A program made the translations under genes and the position numbers. This document shows positions 1 to 12,700 of a stretch of 64,000 nt of DNA, in pieces. This DNA is from Syngnathus acus (taxonomy: Eukaryota; Chordata; Actinopteri; Syngnathiformes; Syngnathidae), in the NCBI RefSeq assembly GCF_901709675.1, contig NC_051087.1:2066001-2130000 (forward strand), given 5' to 3'. Below the pieces are notes generated by a model that was not told the origin of the DNA, did not search any database, and saw only the letters and a program-made list of their open reading frames with translations. Within the stretch, counting starts at the first letter, position 1. Every line of letters begins with the position of its first letter.

Positions 1-320
1 AGAGAGCGAGAAAGTGAGAAATCTGATATGGCTGAGACTTTGGGCTGCCTCTCTGTGGGCAGATGGAGGTGAATGTAAAACGCGGCTGCTCTGCTATCGG
101 GAGGGGATTGACAGTCTCCAGTTGGACTCTGGCTGTGTGGAAAGTTTCTGTCTGGCAGTCGCTACGTCAGTCCAAAAATGTTGCTGCGCTCGGGCTTCCA
201 AAAAAGGCCCTCACCGGAGTGGGCACAAGGCAGTGTTATTGATTGTGGATCGTTAAGACTTTTGTCAATTAATGTCAAATGCACAAGATGAATGGATTTC
301 AGCACAATAATTTCAACTAG

Positions 321-415
321 GGACGTTCGATATCACTTTTTGTCAGACCGATGCCAGTATGATCACTCATGTCTTGAGTTGTCAACGATACCGATATCAA
401 GTCTCGATATCACTA
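321..415. mobile_element. Fragment of a CCGATA-rich interspersed repeat
   Basis: Shares GTCAGACCGAT, GAGTTGTCAACGATACCGATATCAAG-like words in the same order with 35190-35260. Probably a truncated DNA-transposon relic in an arhgap10 intron. Confidence 0.5.
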
Positions 416-519
416 TTTTTAAACTGAACCCACCCCCCAAAAAAGACAAAAGATAATTTTAAATAAAGACCTACATATTCAAGGTAGCAATTTTCTTTGA
501 AAGTACAGTTAAGTGTAAA

Positions 520-680
520 ACTAGCCAAATAAAAAAATAAATACATAAATAAAAAAATAACTAAACGGCAAAATAACAAAATAAAGAAAAGAATAAATAA
601 ATCGACAAAAGAACTCAATAAATAAACAAATAAATAAACAGACAAACTAAATAAACAATAAAAAATGAATAAAATTGAAT
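520..680. repeat. AAAT/AAAC-type low-complexity block
   Basis: Loose tandem AAATAAATA and AAACAAATA units spanning about 160 bases in an arhgap10 intron. Confidence 0.7.
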
Positions 681-737
681 AAATCATAAAACTGTTTTCA
701 ACACGCTTCCGAGTTTGGTCCCTTTGAGAGTTGCTAC

Positions 738-3700
738 CTTTTCTTGGTGCTCAATGAGGATCTCAACCACGATATTTTGGAACTTGAGGTCCATGATGGC
801 GGCCACCGTGTCCTCTTGCGGCCTCATCAGCGTTGGGCCGAAGACCACGCCCAGGTTGGCCACTGTCATCAGATTCTGCTTGCTGTGCGCAGCCACGCTG
901 TAGAAACACGGCCGAAAATGTCAAGACATGGAAAAAAGTAAATCGGACAATTTCCTAACAGGTGGCCATTACTTTTTAATATTGCTTTTACAAAGGATAT
1001 AGTAAAGACGTGAAATAGTTTTATATAAAATTGGAGCATTTTAGAGTTGGGAGGTGGAAAACTGAAGGAAGAGCTCCGTTTTGAAGACTTTTTTTTTTTT
1101 TTTTCTTTTTTTTTTAAAAGACAGGTGAAGGGATTTCACAGTGAAATTCTGCTGCAGTGCGGTGCGGCGCATCTGCAGGGGAAAAACTGCTTCTTAAATA
1201 GCTCCCGATGATTCCTTTGAAGACAAAAACGCCGGTGACAACTCGCATTTATAACATCTCTGAAACCATTTCAGATAGGAGTGTGAAATTTTGGCTCTGC
1301 TTCCTTTCCCCTGCAGGACATGCACACGCGCCAACTTCAGGAAAGAGAGAAAAAAAAAAATAGATATATTCAGACTCTCTCCAGTCTGGAGAATTTCACG
1401 GCGGATAATCCAAATTCAATTTCAATAGCGCTGGCTTTTTTTTTTTTTCTTCTTCTTCCCTCTCCAACAAGAGCCCGATCTCGCAGTGGGATTCTATGAA
1501 ATAAGAACCGGCAGACTTTCGCCGCCGCGGGGAGGAGTGGGATTATTTACTTATCCTCAATTTGCTCATATTAAGTTTATAAAAAGCTTGCAGAGGTAAA
1601 ACCTTGTAATGTTGGCTAACGTTATTTCTTGCTGATCTAATCTCGCTGATAAAAAGTGACGCGCAACTGTTGATCACCCGCAGTTGGGCAAGTCAGGAGC
1701 AGGGACGTTCGAGTATGGGGAATTGATATTATTTGACAAATATATTCATAAATAATTATTAAAATGGGCCTTTTTTATTAATTGCTAGTATAGAAAAGAT
1801 TTGCCTGTTTGTGATGATGTCACAGCTAATTTGCATACGCACTGCCTCCATTAATTAAAATGCTTTTGGCTTTAAAGGGGAAGTCAAGTCAAACCTTTTT
1901 TTACGATATGTTCTTTGCACCATCGTGTTTTTTGGACCATAAGGCATTTTTCTAAAGAATAGGTCCATTTTTTTGAAAAGGTCTTTATATAAGGCGCATC
2001 ATAGCACAAAGCAGTAGAGTCAAATTTACAAACACTATTGCTTAATGATCTTCCAAAATATGTCTTACAACTTCTGCCGAATAGTCAGTTCCCTCAACAG
2101 ATGCCTCCCCCTCCCATTTGCAGTTGAGCAAATTGACAACCCCTTGGCGGTTATTTGTTAAAATACACGAAAAGGCGAAAGAAACGCGCTAACACAAGCG
2201 AGGCTGCTGGCGGCATCGGTGGCGAGGAAAGAGATGGAGTGACAGCAGGGAAGGGGGAGTGAAGACTGAAGAGTGGGAGTGAGGGAGAAGGAGAAGAAGA
2301 AGAAGCATGTGGAGTGAGAATGAGGAGACGGACAGGCGGGCGGGACCGAGCCAGTTCCGAGCTGGGGAGGCTGCAGATTGCATGAACTATGACCACTGTG
2401 GGGACGGCCATCACTCACTTGGCCAGATGCTTCATAAACAGCCCGAGGACTTGTCGATTCTTCTCCGGTAGCTTATGGACAAGGCAGTGGACGGCCTGGA
2501 TGCGAGACTCTGGACTGCCGCCCTCTGTAACACACACACACAAAAAAAAAAAAATCGAATAAGCAAGTGGCAGAAGGCCAAGAGCAGAGATTGCAATCAT
2601 CCTATCAATTCCACTTACGGGCCCGAAGCGCCTAATAGGACACATTCCGAAAAATAAAAAGTTAGCAGATCTTTAAGGACGCAATCATCGGAGGGCAATA
2701 AACTACCAGGATGGAGGGGGGGGGGGCGGTTAAGGGCAAGGGGATGATGCTTTTCCATTTAAGAGGTGTAATGGTAATATACGGCCTGCTGGAATTTGGC
2801 TGTGGAGAAAAAATGGGGAGGGGGGGGGCTGGCAGAGGAGACAGATTTACATTAAAAAAAAAAAAGAATGGCTTAAATATCTCCTCACACATGGGCATCT
2901 GAGCGCCCACGCCGGGTAGCATTACTATGGGAACGTCGATGTGGGGAGGGAAAAAAGGATGGCGTCATCTGTCAAAGAAATAAATACAAATCGGCTCTAA
3001 TCCACTTTTCAACCCTGCTTCTCCTCTCATTGCGAGCGCCTGATAAAAATGTCAAATCTCATCCAATTATAAGCGCTGGTTTTCAATCAGATTTAATTAA
3101 AAACAACATCATGAGGATGGTTGCCATTCAAGGTCAGAGGGAACATTTGGAGGTAAATGAAACAGCGGGCTAAAAAAATAAATAAAAGTGAGATTAAATG
3201 TAAAGTCACACACACAGGCAGGCACGAGTGTTCCGCAGTTGAGTGGCTCATGAATGCCACTCTACATTGACGCGCAACTCTCACAAGTGTCAAGAAAAAA
3301 ACAAAAACAAAAAAACTGAAAGGAAAGCGAGTGAGAAAAAGTTAAGAAAAGCTCAGCTGAGTCAGTGGAGGTGTTGGAAGCACTTTTGAGGAACGCTGCA
3401 AGTCAACCAATCCAGTTTCAGGTGAAGTGCTAGTACTCTTTAGGAATGGCGGCTATTTTATGCAACAAATCCCAACTTTTATATTAAAAAATATATAATA
3501 AATAAAAAATAAAAATTTTATATACAAATATACAAAATAATTTCTGATTTTAAAAAAATATATATTTTAAGTCAGAATTCACTTTAAATTCACAATTTTA
3601 AAATTAGACGCACAGTGTGCCGTCTGTCACGCCCAGTTTACTGTAAAACTGACATATGAGAAATGAGAATTCAAAATGATATATTTGATGGCCAATATTT

Positions 3701-6700
3701 TAACCAAACCAAATCATTTTATCTAATGAAAGTTTTCTCGAATGCTAGCATAACATGCAAAACACGATCGGTAGCGGTGTTGGTGGGACTTACTCGCCGG
3801 GCTGATGAATTCTTTGTAAAGTCCGTAGGTCATCAGTGGCTCGGGAAGGCTCCTGCACGGGCAGAAGTAAAGTCGAAATAAGTGAGGGAGGGGGGAGAGG
3901 AGGGAGGGGGGGGACAGAAATAGCAGCCCTAACTGTTTTATGGGGTGTGTGCACAGTCATGATTAATGCGGGCCGGGCCGGGGGAATTAGATGGCGCACG
4001 TGTTGAGATAACCAAGTTCATCTGAAGGTACTTTCACTGGCGAGTTGGACGCGATCCAGCGGCACTTTAAGACTTGGAGGAAACTGAGGACATTGGTCTT
4101 ATCCCAGCAAGCCGGACACAAAGTAGACAAGTCAAGCGCAAGACTTCCAAGTAATCGACTTTAGAAAAGAAATGAACTGGAGAGTTCTTTTAAAAAAAAT
4201 TGGCAAATATATTACATGCGTTTCGATTCACGGTATTACATAATGGAGGATTTAAGTTGAATAACCAAACACAAAGCCAAGATTCCGAAGTAACAATCGT
4301 ATTGCGTTGGCCTGAGCACAAAAAAAGTCAACGGTGGAGATTTTCAGTCGACAACTGAAAATAGCTAAAAAAAATAATAATCTGCAAGATTTCACAAGTT
4401 TTCACTCATAAAGGTTTACGACATACTTTGACTACAGAACACATCATTTCCATTTCCAACAAGAAAAAAAATGGCATCCAAATTGAACATGAACTATGGT
4501 AGAGGTCAGTATATGCTCATAAAAAAAATAAAAATAAAAAAAACTTGCCTGAGGTACAACTTGAGTGCGCTGGTTATGGTTTTCACGTCCCATTCCTCGG
4601 AGGTGCACAGGTCCACGTCGTTGCTCTTTTCATCTAGAACAAATTTAGGAACATGAAATTGTGCAGAAAATAAAAATACTCACTATAGTATATAGTATAA
4701 TTTTTTTTAAAATATTTTATATATATATATATATATACACACACATACATACATACGTATATATATATTTTTTAATGAGAGCATGAACTTAAAATAGACA
4801 AAATTATTTTATTTTTTTTAAAAAGGAGGACTGTGTTTAGGGAAAGGATTTGAATCAGTACTAAGAACAAATTGGGACTTTTTCTTAGCGAGGCGAAAAT
4901 AAATATATAGAGTGAAAATTGTAACAAGACGCACCAGGCGATAAAAGCGCTGCGTCTGGGAGGCCTTTCGGTCCCGGCGGATGTGAAAGGAAGTTAGCAC
5001 TTCTGCACTCATTACAAGATTAATTAATCCCTCACTACTTCAGAGGCTGTGCCAGTACTCTGGAGACTTGTCGGGCTGGGAATGGGAAGTCGCACAAGCG
5101 TGCCGCGTCATACGTCAGACGCGGGGAACGTTCCTCATCTATTTTTGCCCGACACCGTTTCCTGGATGCTTTATCCCGCTTATTTCTTCTTTGCCTCAGG
5201 GGCAAGTCTTTGCTGGGCAGACCCAGACACCTTTCGATACAGATTTGATTAGTTTGGACAAATGTTGGCCATTTAACCAAGTTTGGGGCGGGGTGTTTTT
5301 TTTCTGTAAAAACGATTCTCTTTTTTTTTTTTAAATAATTTAAAAAAATGCCACAAATGAGCATTTAAAGCGAATAGGAAAGTAGTCATTTGTATCTGCT
5401 GATCTGACAAGTGAGCATCATTCTCTTTCTAAGGGCACATTTCTTGTATTGAATCTGGGTAGAGTATCAGCTCATGGGAGAGCGTGAGCGTGCAGCTTTG
5501 GGGAAGACGAGACAGGCCGGGCCGCTCCCACTGCCTGGGTTTGTTGTCATGCTCAATGCAGCGCTGGAAAAGTGAGTCTCGCGTCTGCCAGAGCAGGCGA
5601 GGAAGGGGGGACGCGACGAGGCAAATGAAGGCTGAGGAAGGATATGGAGGGCCAAAGACGAACAAATGCGTGTGTGCGTGTGTGCACTCTTGAGTGACAG
5701 CCAAACTCTAACCTTGGCCTATTTTGAAGAAACCATGTCACACACCGCTTTAGGACACCTGGGAACTGTTATGAATTGTGTAACACACACACACACAAAA
5801 AGAAAAAAAATCTTACCAATCATTAACGAGACGAGCTTCTGAACCTTGGAGCTGACTCCCACGACTCTGTACAAGCCTTGGTCGTTTATACCTGTGCAAT
5901 AATCATAAAATGTTGCTTGAGTGGCATTGCAGAGGCTTTGGTGGCACGAGAACGAGCAGAAAACATCAAATAAGTGTAAGACAAGTTGTCAAATGCAAGG
6001 AAATACATTAACGGGACCCAAAAGTGGCTCACGCCTGTCCCCTGGCGGACAGACACGGACACTGCAACAAAGTAGTTCCTCCACCTTGGTTTTGTTCTCT
6101 CTCTCGGTTTAGTAGCATCAGGCTTAATGGTGAATAAAGTTGGAACATTTTCTGCATGATTATGCTCACCTCGTGTCTCGATGGCGCTGATAGAGTTCTT
6201 CACAAAAGTTAGACCCACATCATCCAGCTGAGCGTCGACTGCAAGAGAACAACGTATATTTAATCAAATAAAAATAAATTGGACCCACTACTTTTTGGCT
6301 CATAAAAAAAAGAATACATAATCCCAACACTTACTGCCTCTTTCTTTAGAATACGTTCTCCCAAGATATCGTCCAATCTGCAATGAGACATATTTTGTTC
6401 GTGTGGCAAAGCGACGAGGCCACAGGTGAGCGTAGGAGTCACTTTGGTGTGAGCTGCGGATGATGACAAAGTGCAAAGCTGTTTGACTCACCAGGTCCTT
6501 CCCACCCATGGCCAGCATCCAGAATTTGTGGTCACCCTCCGAGAGAGCCTGCACTGTGAGGGCTGTGCCGGGCCTGATGAAGACGGCGCATTTCATCAAA
6601 TAGAGGCTCGTGGAAACACGATAAGGCGAGCTGCCATTTCGAAGATAACCAAACTTACCGATCGGTAATGTCGAGCTCCAGGCAGAACCTCCTGTCCAGC

Positions 6701-9700
6701 ACATCTGTCGTTTTGCGGAGGCAGGACTTGAGCGTGACCGACTCCGTCTCGCCCTGGAGGTGAAAACGAGACGATTGCCGATAGGTTCTGAAAGTTTAAC
6801 ATGTCCGGTTTGTACAAATGCGGACTCACGCTCCTTCCGCCGGATCGGTGGTCAAAAGTCACCATATGTAGGATCTTCTGCTCTTTGACAAACGTGCAGT
6901 AGCGTTTTACCCAACTGGACCCAAAAGGTGGGGGTCCTGAAAAAGCAACAGAAGATGATGCTGATGCTGCAAGTGGATTTGAAATATTTGCATATTGAAG
7001 TGGAACGCAAATGGGTACGTTTTTCCTGGACGTAAAGGTAACCCTCGCAGCTGATGGGGCTCGTCTGTCGGTACTCTTGAGGCGCCTCTCGGATCCTTTT
7101 CATGAGCTCGTTGACCTCCGAACGCGTGCCCTCGAATCGACTCCTCGTCTGGGAGAGGAAAAGTGTGACATTTGCAATTAGAAGAAAACAGGTGGGCACA
7201 GATGGCTCCAATTCTAAAATCTAATTTCAGGTTGAGTTCATATTGAAAATGTTTTTTTTTTTATGTTTACATTTTGAATGTTGATCTGTAGCGCGCGTTT
7301 GTAATGGTCGAAGTCCTTGGCGAGCTCGAAACCTTGGTGATAAAAAGTGAAGACCGTCTGAAAGAAGGCCAGCATCTGCAAAAAGAAGACCACACCTACA
7401 TGAGGACATCGTGCGACACATTTTCGGGGTTAGAGTTGTTTTGGAATTTTCGTTTTTCTTGCATTTGATTTGTTTTAATGTTGAGTTTAGTTAGATCTTT
7501 TGTTTGCCAAGTTGACAAAATGTAAAGTGGATTAAAATGGATCTTAAAATTGATCTTTGACGTCTATATCCGTTAGTGAATGAGCTTAGTTTTTTTTTTT
7601 TTGCTCCGAAACATTGGCATTTTACACCGAAAATTTACTTAGCAGTATTTCCATGCGTGGCTGGGCACTCACCGGCTCGACGCACTCAAATTTCTTCCTC
7701 TCCTGGATCTCCTGCAACTTGCACACGTAGTCCAGCGACTCCTCCTGGAAGTGCTGCCTCATGGTTTCCACCTGGACGTCTGCCTGGAGGGAACACACAC
7801 GTGGCGAAGATCACGTGATCAAGACGCAGCCTGGAATATGTTGCGGCGGGCGTTACGACTTAACGCGTCCTCTTGTCGTCGCTCGATCAAAAAGGTTGAA
7901 ATTTGAGCTGAAATAACCGCAAAGAACAAGCTGGAAGGAGCTGAGGGGAACGCTTGAAGGGAACAAACGATGATCCAGGGAGAGTCTGAATCATTCGGTT
8001 TGACTCAGGGCGATAAACTCAACCAGTGTCATTAGTGGACGAAAATATGAGCAAAGAAAAACCGAAGGACTCTCCTCTCTGGGTAACAATTGTGTATGTT
8101 CCTGCAACTGAAGGAAATCCCAACAAGATAATCTCCATAATTATATGTTATGATCCTAACAGCAGAAGACTATCATCAGCAGTAAAATTCCGTTTACACG
8201 TCAATGAAGCAACAATAATAAAAAGCTTTCGGGAGGATTTCCTCATTTTCTGGGCTTTGCTTCAATCGGAAAAAAAAAAAAAAGGGATACGACATGTCAA
8301 AATGGCTTTTTAATTGTCTTGAAACAAAAAAAACAGCCAGCCCAGCCATCAAGTTTGCAATCAAACAACCGAGGAAATCTTTTGTTAGCTGCCAAATTGC
8401 GTCAAGCTTGAATGTTGCTATGACATAACACGGAGCTCATTTGCATATAAGAACGCCAAAGCTTTAATTCATTTTTATCTTTTGAAATACGCCGCTGTGC
8501 AGACTTGTACCCGTTTGCCACAAAGTTTAGACAACGTCAACAGTTTCAAGTGTCCTCTCTTATCACCTTACATGGACACACGGGACGACAAAAACAAGCT
8601 AGCGAGAGGTGGCCTGGGGTCTCCGTTCAGATGGCGCTATGGATCGCGGCGGCCGCAGTTGACCTCGGTGTTACGGTCACACAGAGTGCATGCTTCCTCT
8701 GCCAAGCAGCCAGGAAAAAAATTGTCGCTGGGAGGTGCGTCACCGGGAGCCTCGAGTGGTCCGGCGGGGCTTGGCGGCGGAACACCGCAACCCAAACAAG
8801 AAAAAGACAAAAAACGCTCGGAGGCTAAACGACTACAGAGGTTGTTAGATTTGTCATTAAAATAGAAAATATTTACATTCTCTAAAGCATGAAAAATAAA
8901 GCTTTTACAATTTAGTTAGAATTAACTAATTCTATTTGTTTTTGGGGATGGGGTTATTTTTTCCACCTTAGAATTCTGCATAGCAACAAGTGACCATGTA
9001 AAAGAATTACTATGTGTGATTTAAAACAATGACATTTTCAAAATCACACCTTTTATTCGCGAGATTTGGTCCAACTTATTACCTCACGTTTGTTTTATGA
9101 ATATCACTAGTTGCCACCTCAATATTTTGGGAACATGAATTGAATGTGCTTTTCCAAATACCTCTTGTAGCTGGGGCTCCTTTTTCTTGGCAGACATGTT
9201 GAGAAGCTTCTCCAGCGAGCTGTAGTATTTCTCCGTCTCTTTCTCATACTTTTTCCTCTCCGCCTGCACCGAGAAGAGCCGTGTAAATGTCAGCGGAAGG
9301 CGAAACAAAGCAAATGTTGGGGGGGGAAAAAAAGAAGAGGCAATTAGTCGTCATAACGTACCCTGACTGTGCCGAGTTGCTCTTTCCTGAACTTCTCCAG
9401 GGGTTTCATGAGGGTTTCTGTGATGTTTCTCATCTAGACAAGGAGGCCCAGACAAAAATACAAAACTCAATAACGCCTTTAATAACATGTTATTGCTCAT
9501 TGAATGACCACAATCAGCTCATAAAAATTTCTAATTGGTTGTTACCCGAGCCCATGTTATTTTCCGTCCACAAAATGTGGTTTTCAATTTAGTTGTCAAA
9601 TTTATTAGACAAAATTATAGCTGCTCAAAATTAAAAAAAAAGTTAAGTATCTCATGGTGTTTTATTTTTTTTATTTTAGTGCAGCACTGTATTTTATTTT

Positions 9701-12700
9701 TATTTCTATTTTATTTTTATTTTCTGCCGACAAAATGTGTTTTTCAATTCAGTTATCAAATTTATTACAGGCAAAATTATAGATGCTCCAAAATAAAAAT
9801 AAAAAGTTAAGTATCTCATAGTGTATTTTATTTTTATTTTAGTGTAGCACTGGCACTCTTTAGCCAATGAAGGCGTTTATGAATTACGCTACATTGTGTG
9901 CATTTTTGTGGGGGGGTCAAACATCATGACCTTTGGAGATCCAACCAATCAACATATTTTCCCTAATTCCCGCAGGGGTGCTCGAGCAACAGCGGCCACA
10001 AATCGGCTGTCATCTCCGAGTCACGAGCTTCTGTCTGTCTTCTAATTACGATGAGGATGACCTCATAGCGAGCAGGATTATGTTTAAAAGCGCACATAGA
10101 GCCGCTCCCATCAAGGTGCAGCGCCAGTGACCCTTAGACAGGCAGGCAGGAATCACCACACTATCAGCATTCATGTCCCCAACCAAGCAGCCCTCCCCAT
10201 TTTTCTGCTGCTGGAGAAAATGAAATTCGCCTCCCGGGAACTCTTGCAGGACGAGTACCAAATATGGACATTAATACGCGGCGGCAAGAGGTTGCAGGTA
10301 TTTCCCAGACTTTTTCAAGCAGGCTCAAACGGGTCGCGCTCACCATCAGCTCTCTTTGGTCTTCCAGGTTTCTGAGGAACGAGGAGAACTCCTGCAGTGA
10401 CTCATCTGGAAAACATGAGTTTAATGATTTCTGATAACGATGCAAAAAAAGGAAAAGAAGGGGGAGAAGAAAGTCCATAAAAGCAGATATTTTGTGAGGA
10501 GGCCAGTTTTTCAAGATACGAGGCATCATTTGGACTTTTTTTTTTCCGTTTTGACACGGGAGAAGCATTCAAAACATTTGGGCCGAAATTAAATCGGCGT
10601 GCTTTGCTGTCGAGTCACTCAAGCGCGATTCGATTTAAACTGAACGTGAAATGAGTAGGGAAGACAAATGTTTTTATTTTGAGTGCCGCACTTACCGATG
10701 CAGCGCTCGTCGTCCGTCTTGGCGTCGCCGATGTACTCGAACTGAAACTCTCCCAGGCACTGGGCGAACTTTCGCTGGGCCATCCCCAACTCTGAAAAAT
10801 ATATCAGACAATGTATAAGCATGTTATTGTATTTTTGGTGGTGAAACTAAAATTGGAATCATTGCCATGACATCATTCTCCGCAATGTGTGCCAGACGAC
10901 TTCAATGCAATCTGTTTTACGGTTCTGAGGTCATCATCGCTTTTCTCCCTGCCTTGGGTATGTTGAACAGAAAACGCCACGTCATTTCTCTCGAGTGGCA
11001 TAACATAAATCAGCCGCCAGGGCTTTTGCGGTCTATGCAAACATCCTGTTTGTCTTGCAGGCCTCGGGCAACCGGCTGCAAGTCAAAACTCGCGTCAAGT
11101 GGTGGGCTCACGCTCCAAAAAAAAAATCACTCTGCAAATAGCATTCACATGCAAGGAGGGCAAAGCTAGCCTATTTCCAGAGATTCCCCTGACTTGGCAT
11201 GTATACCACGCCAGTGCTCGCCCCCTCCCCCTTGGGAAGCATCCGAAGAGGGTATTTTAAGACTGGAGCTGCACAGTGTAAGGAAACGTTGGCGTGTCTC
11301 CGATGAAAACAATCCAATGGCAACATACAAAGTGTCTTTCTGTCCGAGTATCAAACAAAACGTTGCGGTCACTTTTCAGTCTTAAGGTTCTTTGGATAAT
11401 TTGCAAACACATGCTGTGGATTAGCATTCAAGTCTGGCCTTAAGGAACACGTGAGCACAAAGGAGGGGGGGGGGGGGGGGGGGGGGGTCAACGCCGCCAA
11501 TGAACAACTTTTGGAATCATCTTCAGATCTAAGTAGAAGAAACACATGCGGTTGACATAAATGCGAGTCGGAGGAAATGGAACGAGACATACAAGAAAAT
11601 TGTGGTGCAATCATGACTACTAGCGAGGTTTCCGCACTGTGACACCGTGGCAATGCTTTAAATAAAATTTAAAAAAAAAAGAGAATCCATATCACACACA
11701 AAAAAAAACAAAAAAACAATAAGAACACAGCACAAAATACATTTTAGAAAAAACATTTTTGGATTTCACTTTAAAACATTTTGGCGACCAAACGGTCAAT
11801 AGAATTTTTTATGCTAGGATAATTGTCAACGTTAGCGCTTACGGGTATTGTTTATAAGGCTTTAAACCCAAAGTGACAAAACGGTAGATGCACTTTGTGC
11901 CGTGTTTAACTACTCTGGAATTCGTAGGCTTGAAGTTCACGTCAAAAAAAGAAGAAATGATTTCATTATGTTGTGAAGTGATCGGTAGCAGCTATCAGCC
12001 AACGGTAACCGCGACAGGTCAGCAAAATGTTTTGGCAGCGTAAGATACCGTGGCGTATACAGATCAGTGAGATTGACTTTGAACGGACTGATTGTTCATC
12101 TGGAAACAAAATGTGAAGCGCACACCGTGCTGGAATCCAGAGCAGGGTGTGCAAGTCCATAAAAGGTGACTCTTGTCATGGAGCTCGCCACACTCTTATT
12201 TTGCACAACTTGGAATGACTGCAGTTTGGTTGCCAATGGTAACCGTCAGTGAAATCTGCCATCTTGCACCCCAACTCGTTTGAAACTTCATGATTTCTCT
12301 TTTTCTAACCAACTCCTGTAAAATGTTGCGCAACGTTTTTATTAGCACCTTGTCAAACATTACATACGACAAGGTGGAGTCCCTAAGAAAGTAGGAACAC
12401 AAAAAAACATGCTAAACTCATCATCTGTCTCATGGGAGGACAACTTGTTCTTTTTTTTTTTTTTAATGGTCCAGCTTGACTTTGTCTGATTCAACCTCTT
12501 GCAACCAGTTTGGAGACTTCATCAGCTCGCACCGATACCACAAATGTGTTTTCACAACATAACAAGGAACCCTGACACGCCTGAACAAAGCGGAAACTCA
12601 ACTTGAAGTAAGGTGACACTGCAAAGTCAACGTGTCACTTTGCGGACCATACCGCCATTTTGGAACGGAAAGCTAGCAAAGCGCAAAACTCACAACGGGA

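Noticed and set aside
8026-8865. Two open frames (95 and 127 codons) on the plus strand inside an arhgap10 intron
   Set aside because: No family similarity, no splice context and the second frame overlaps another open frame of 107 codons. Most likely chance frames.
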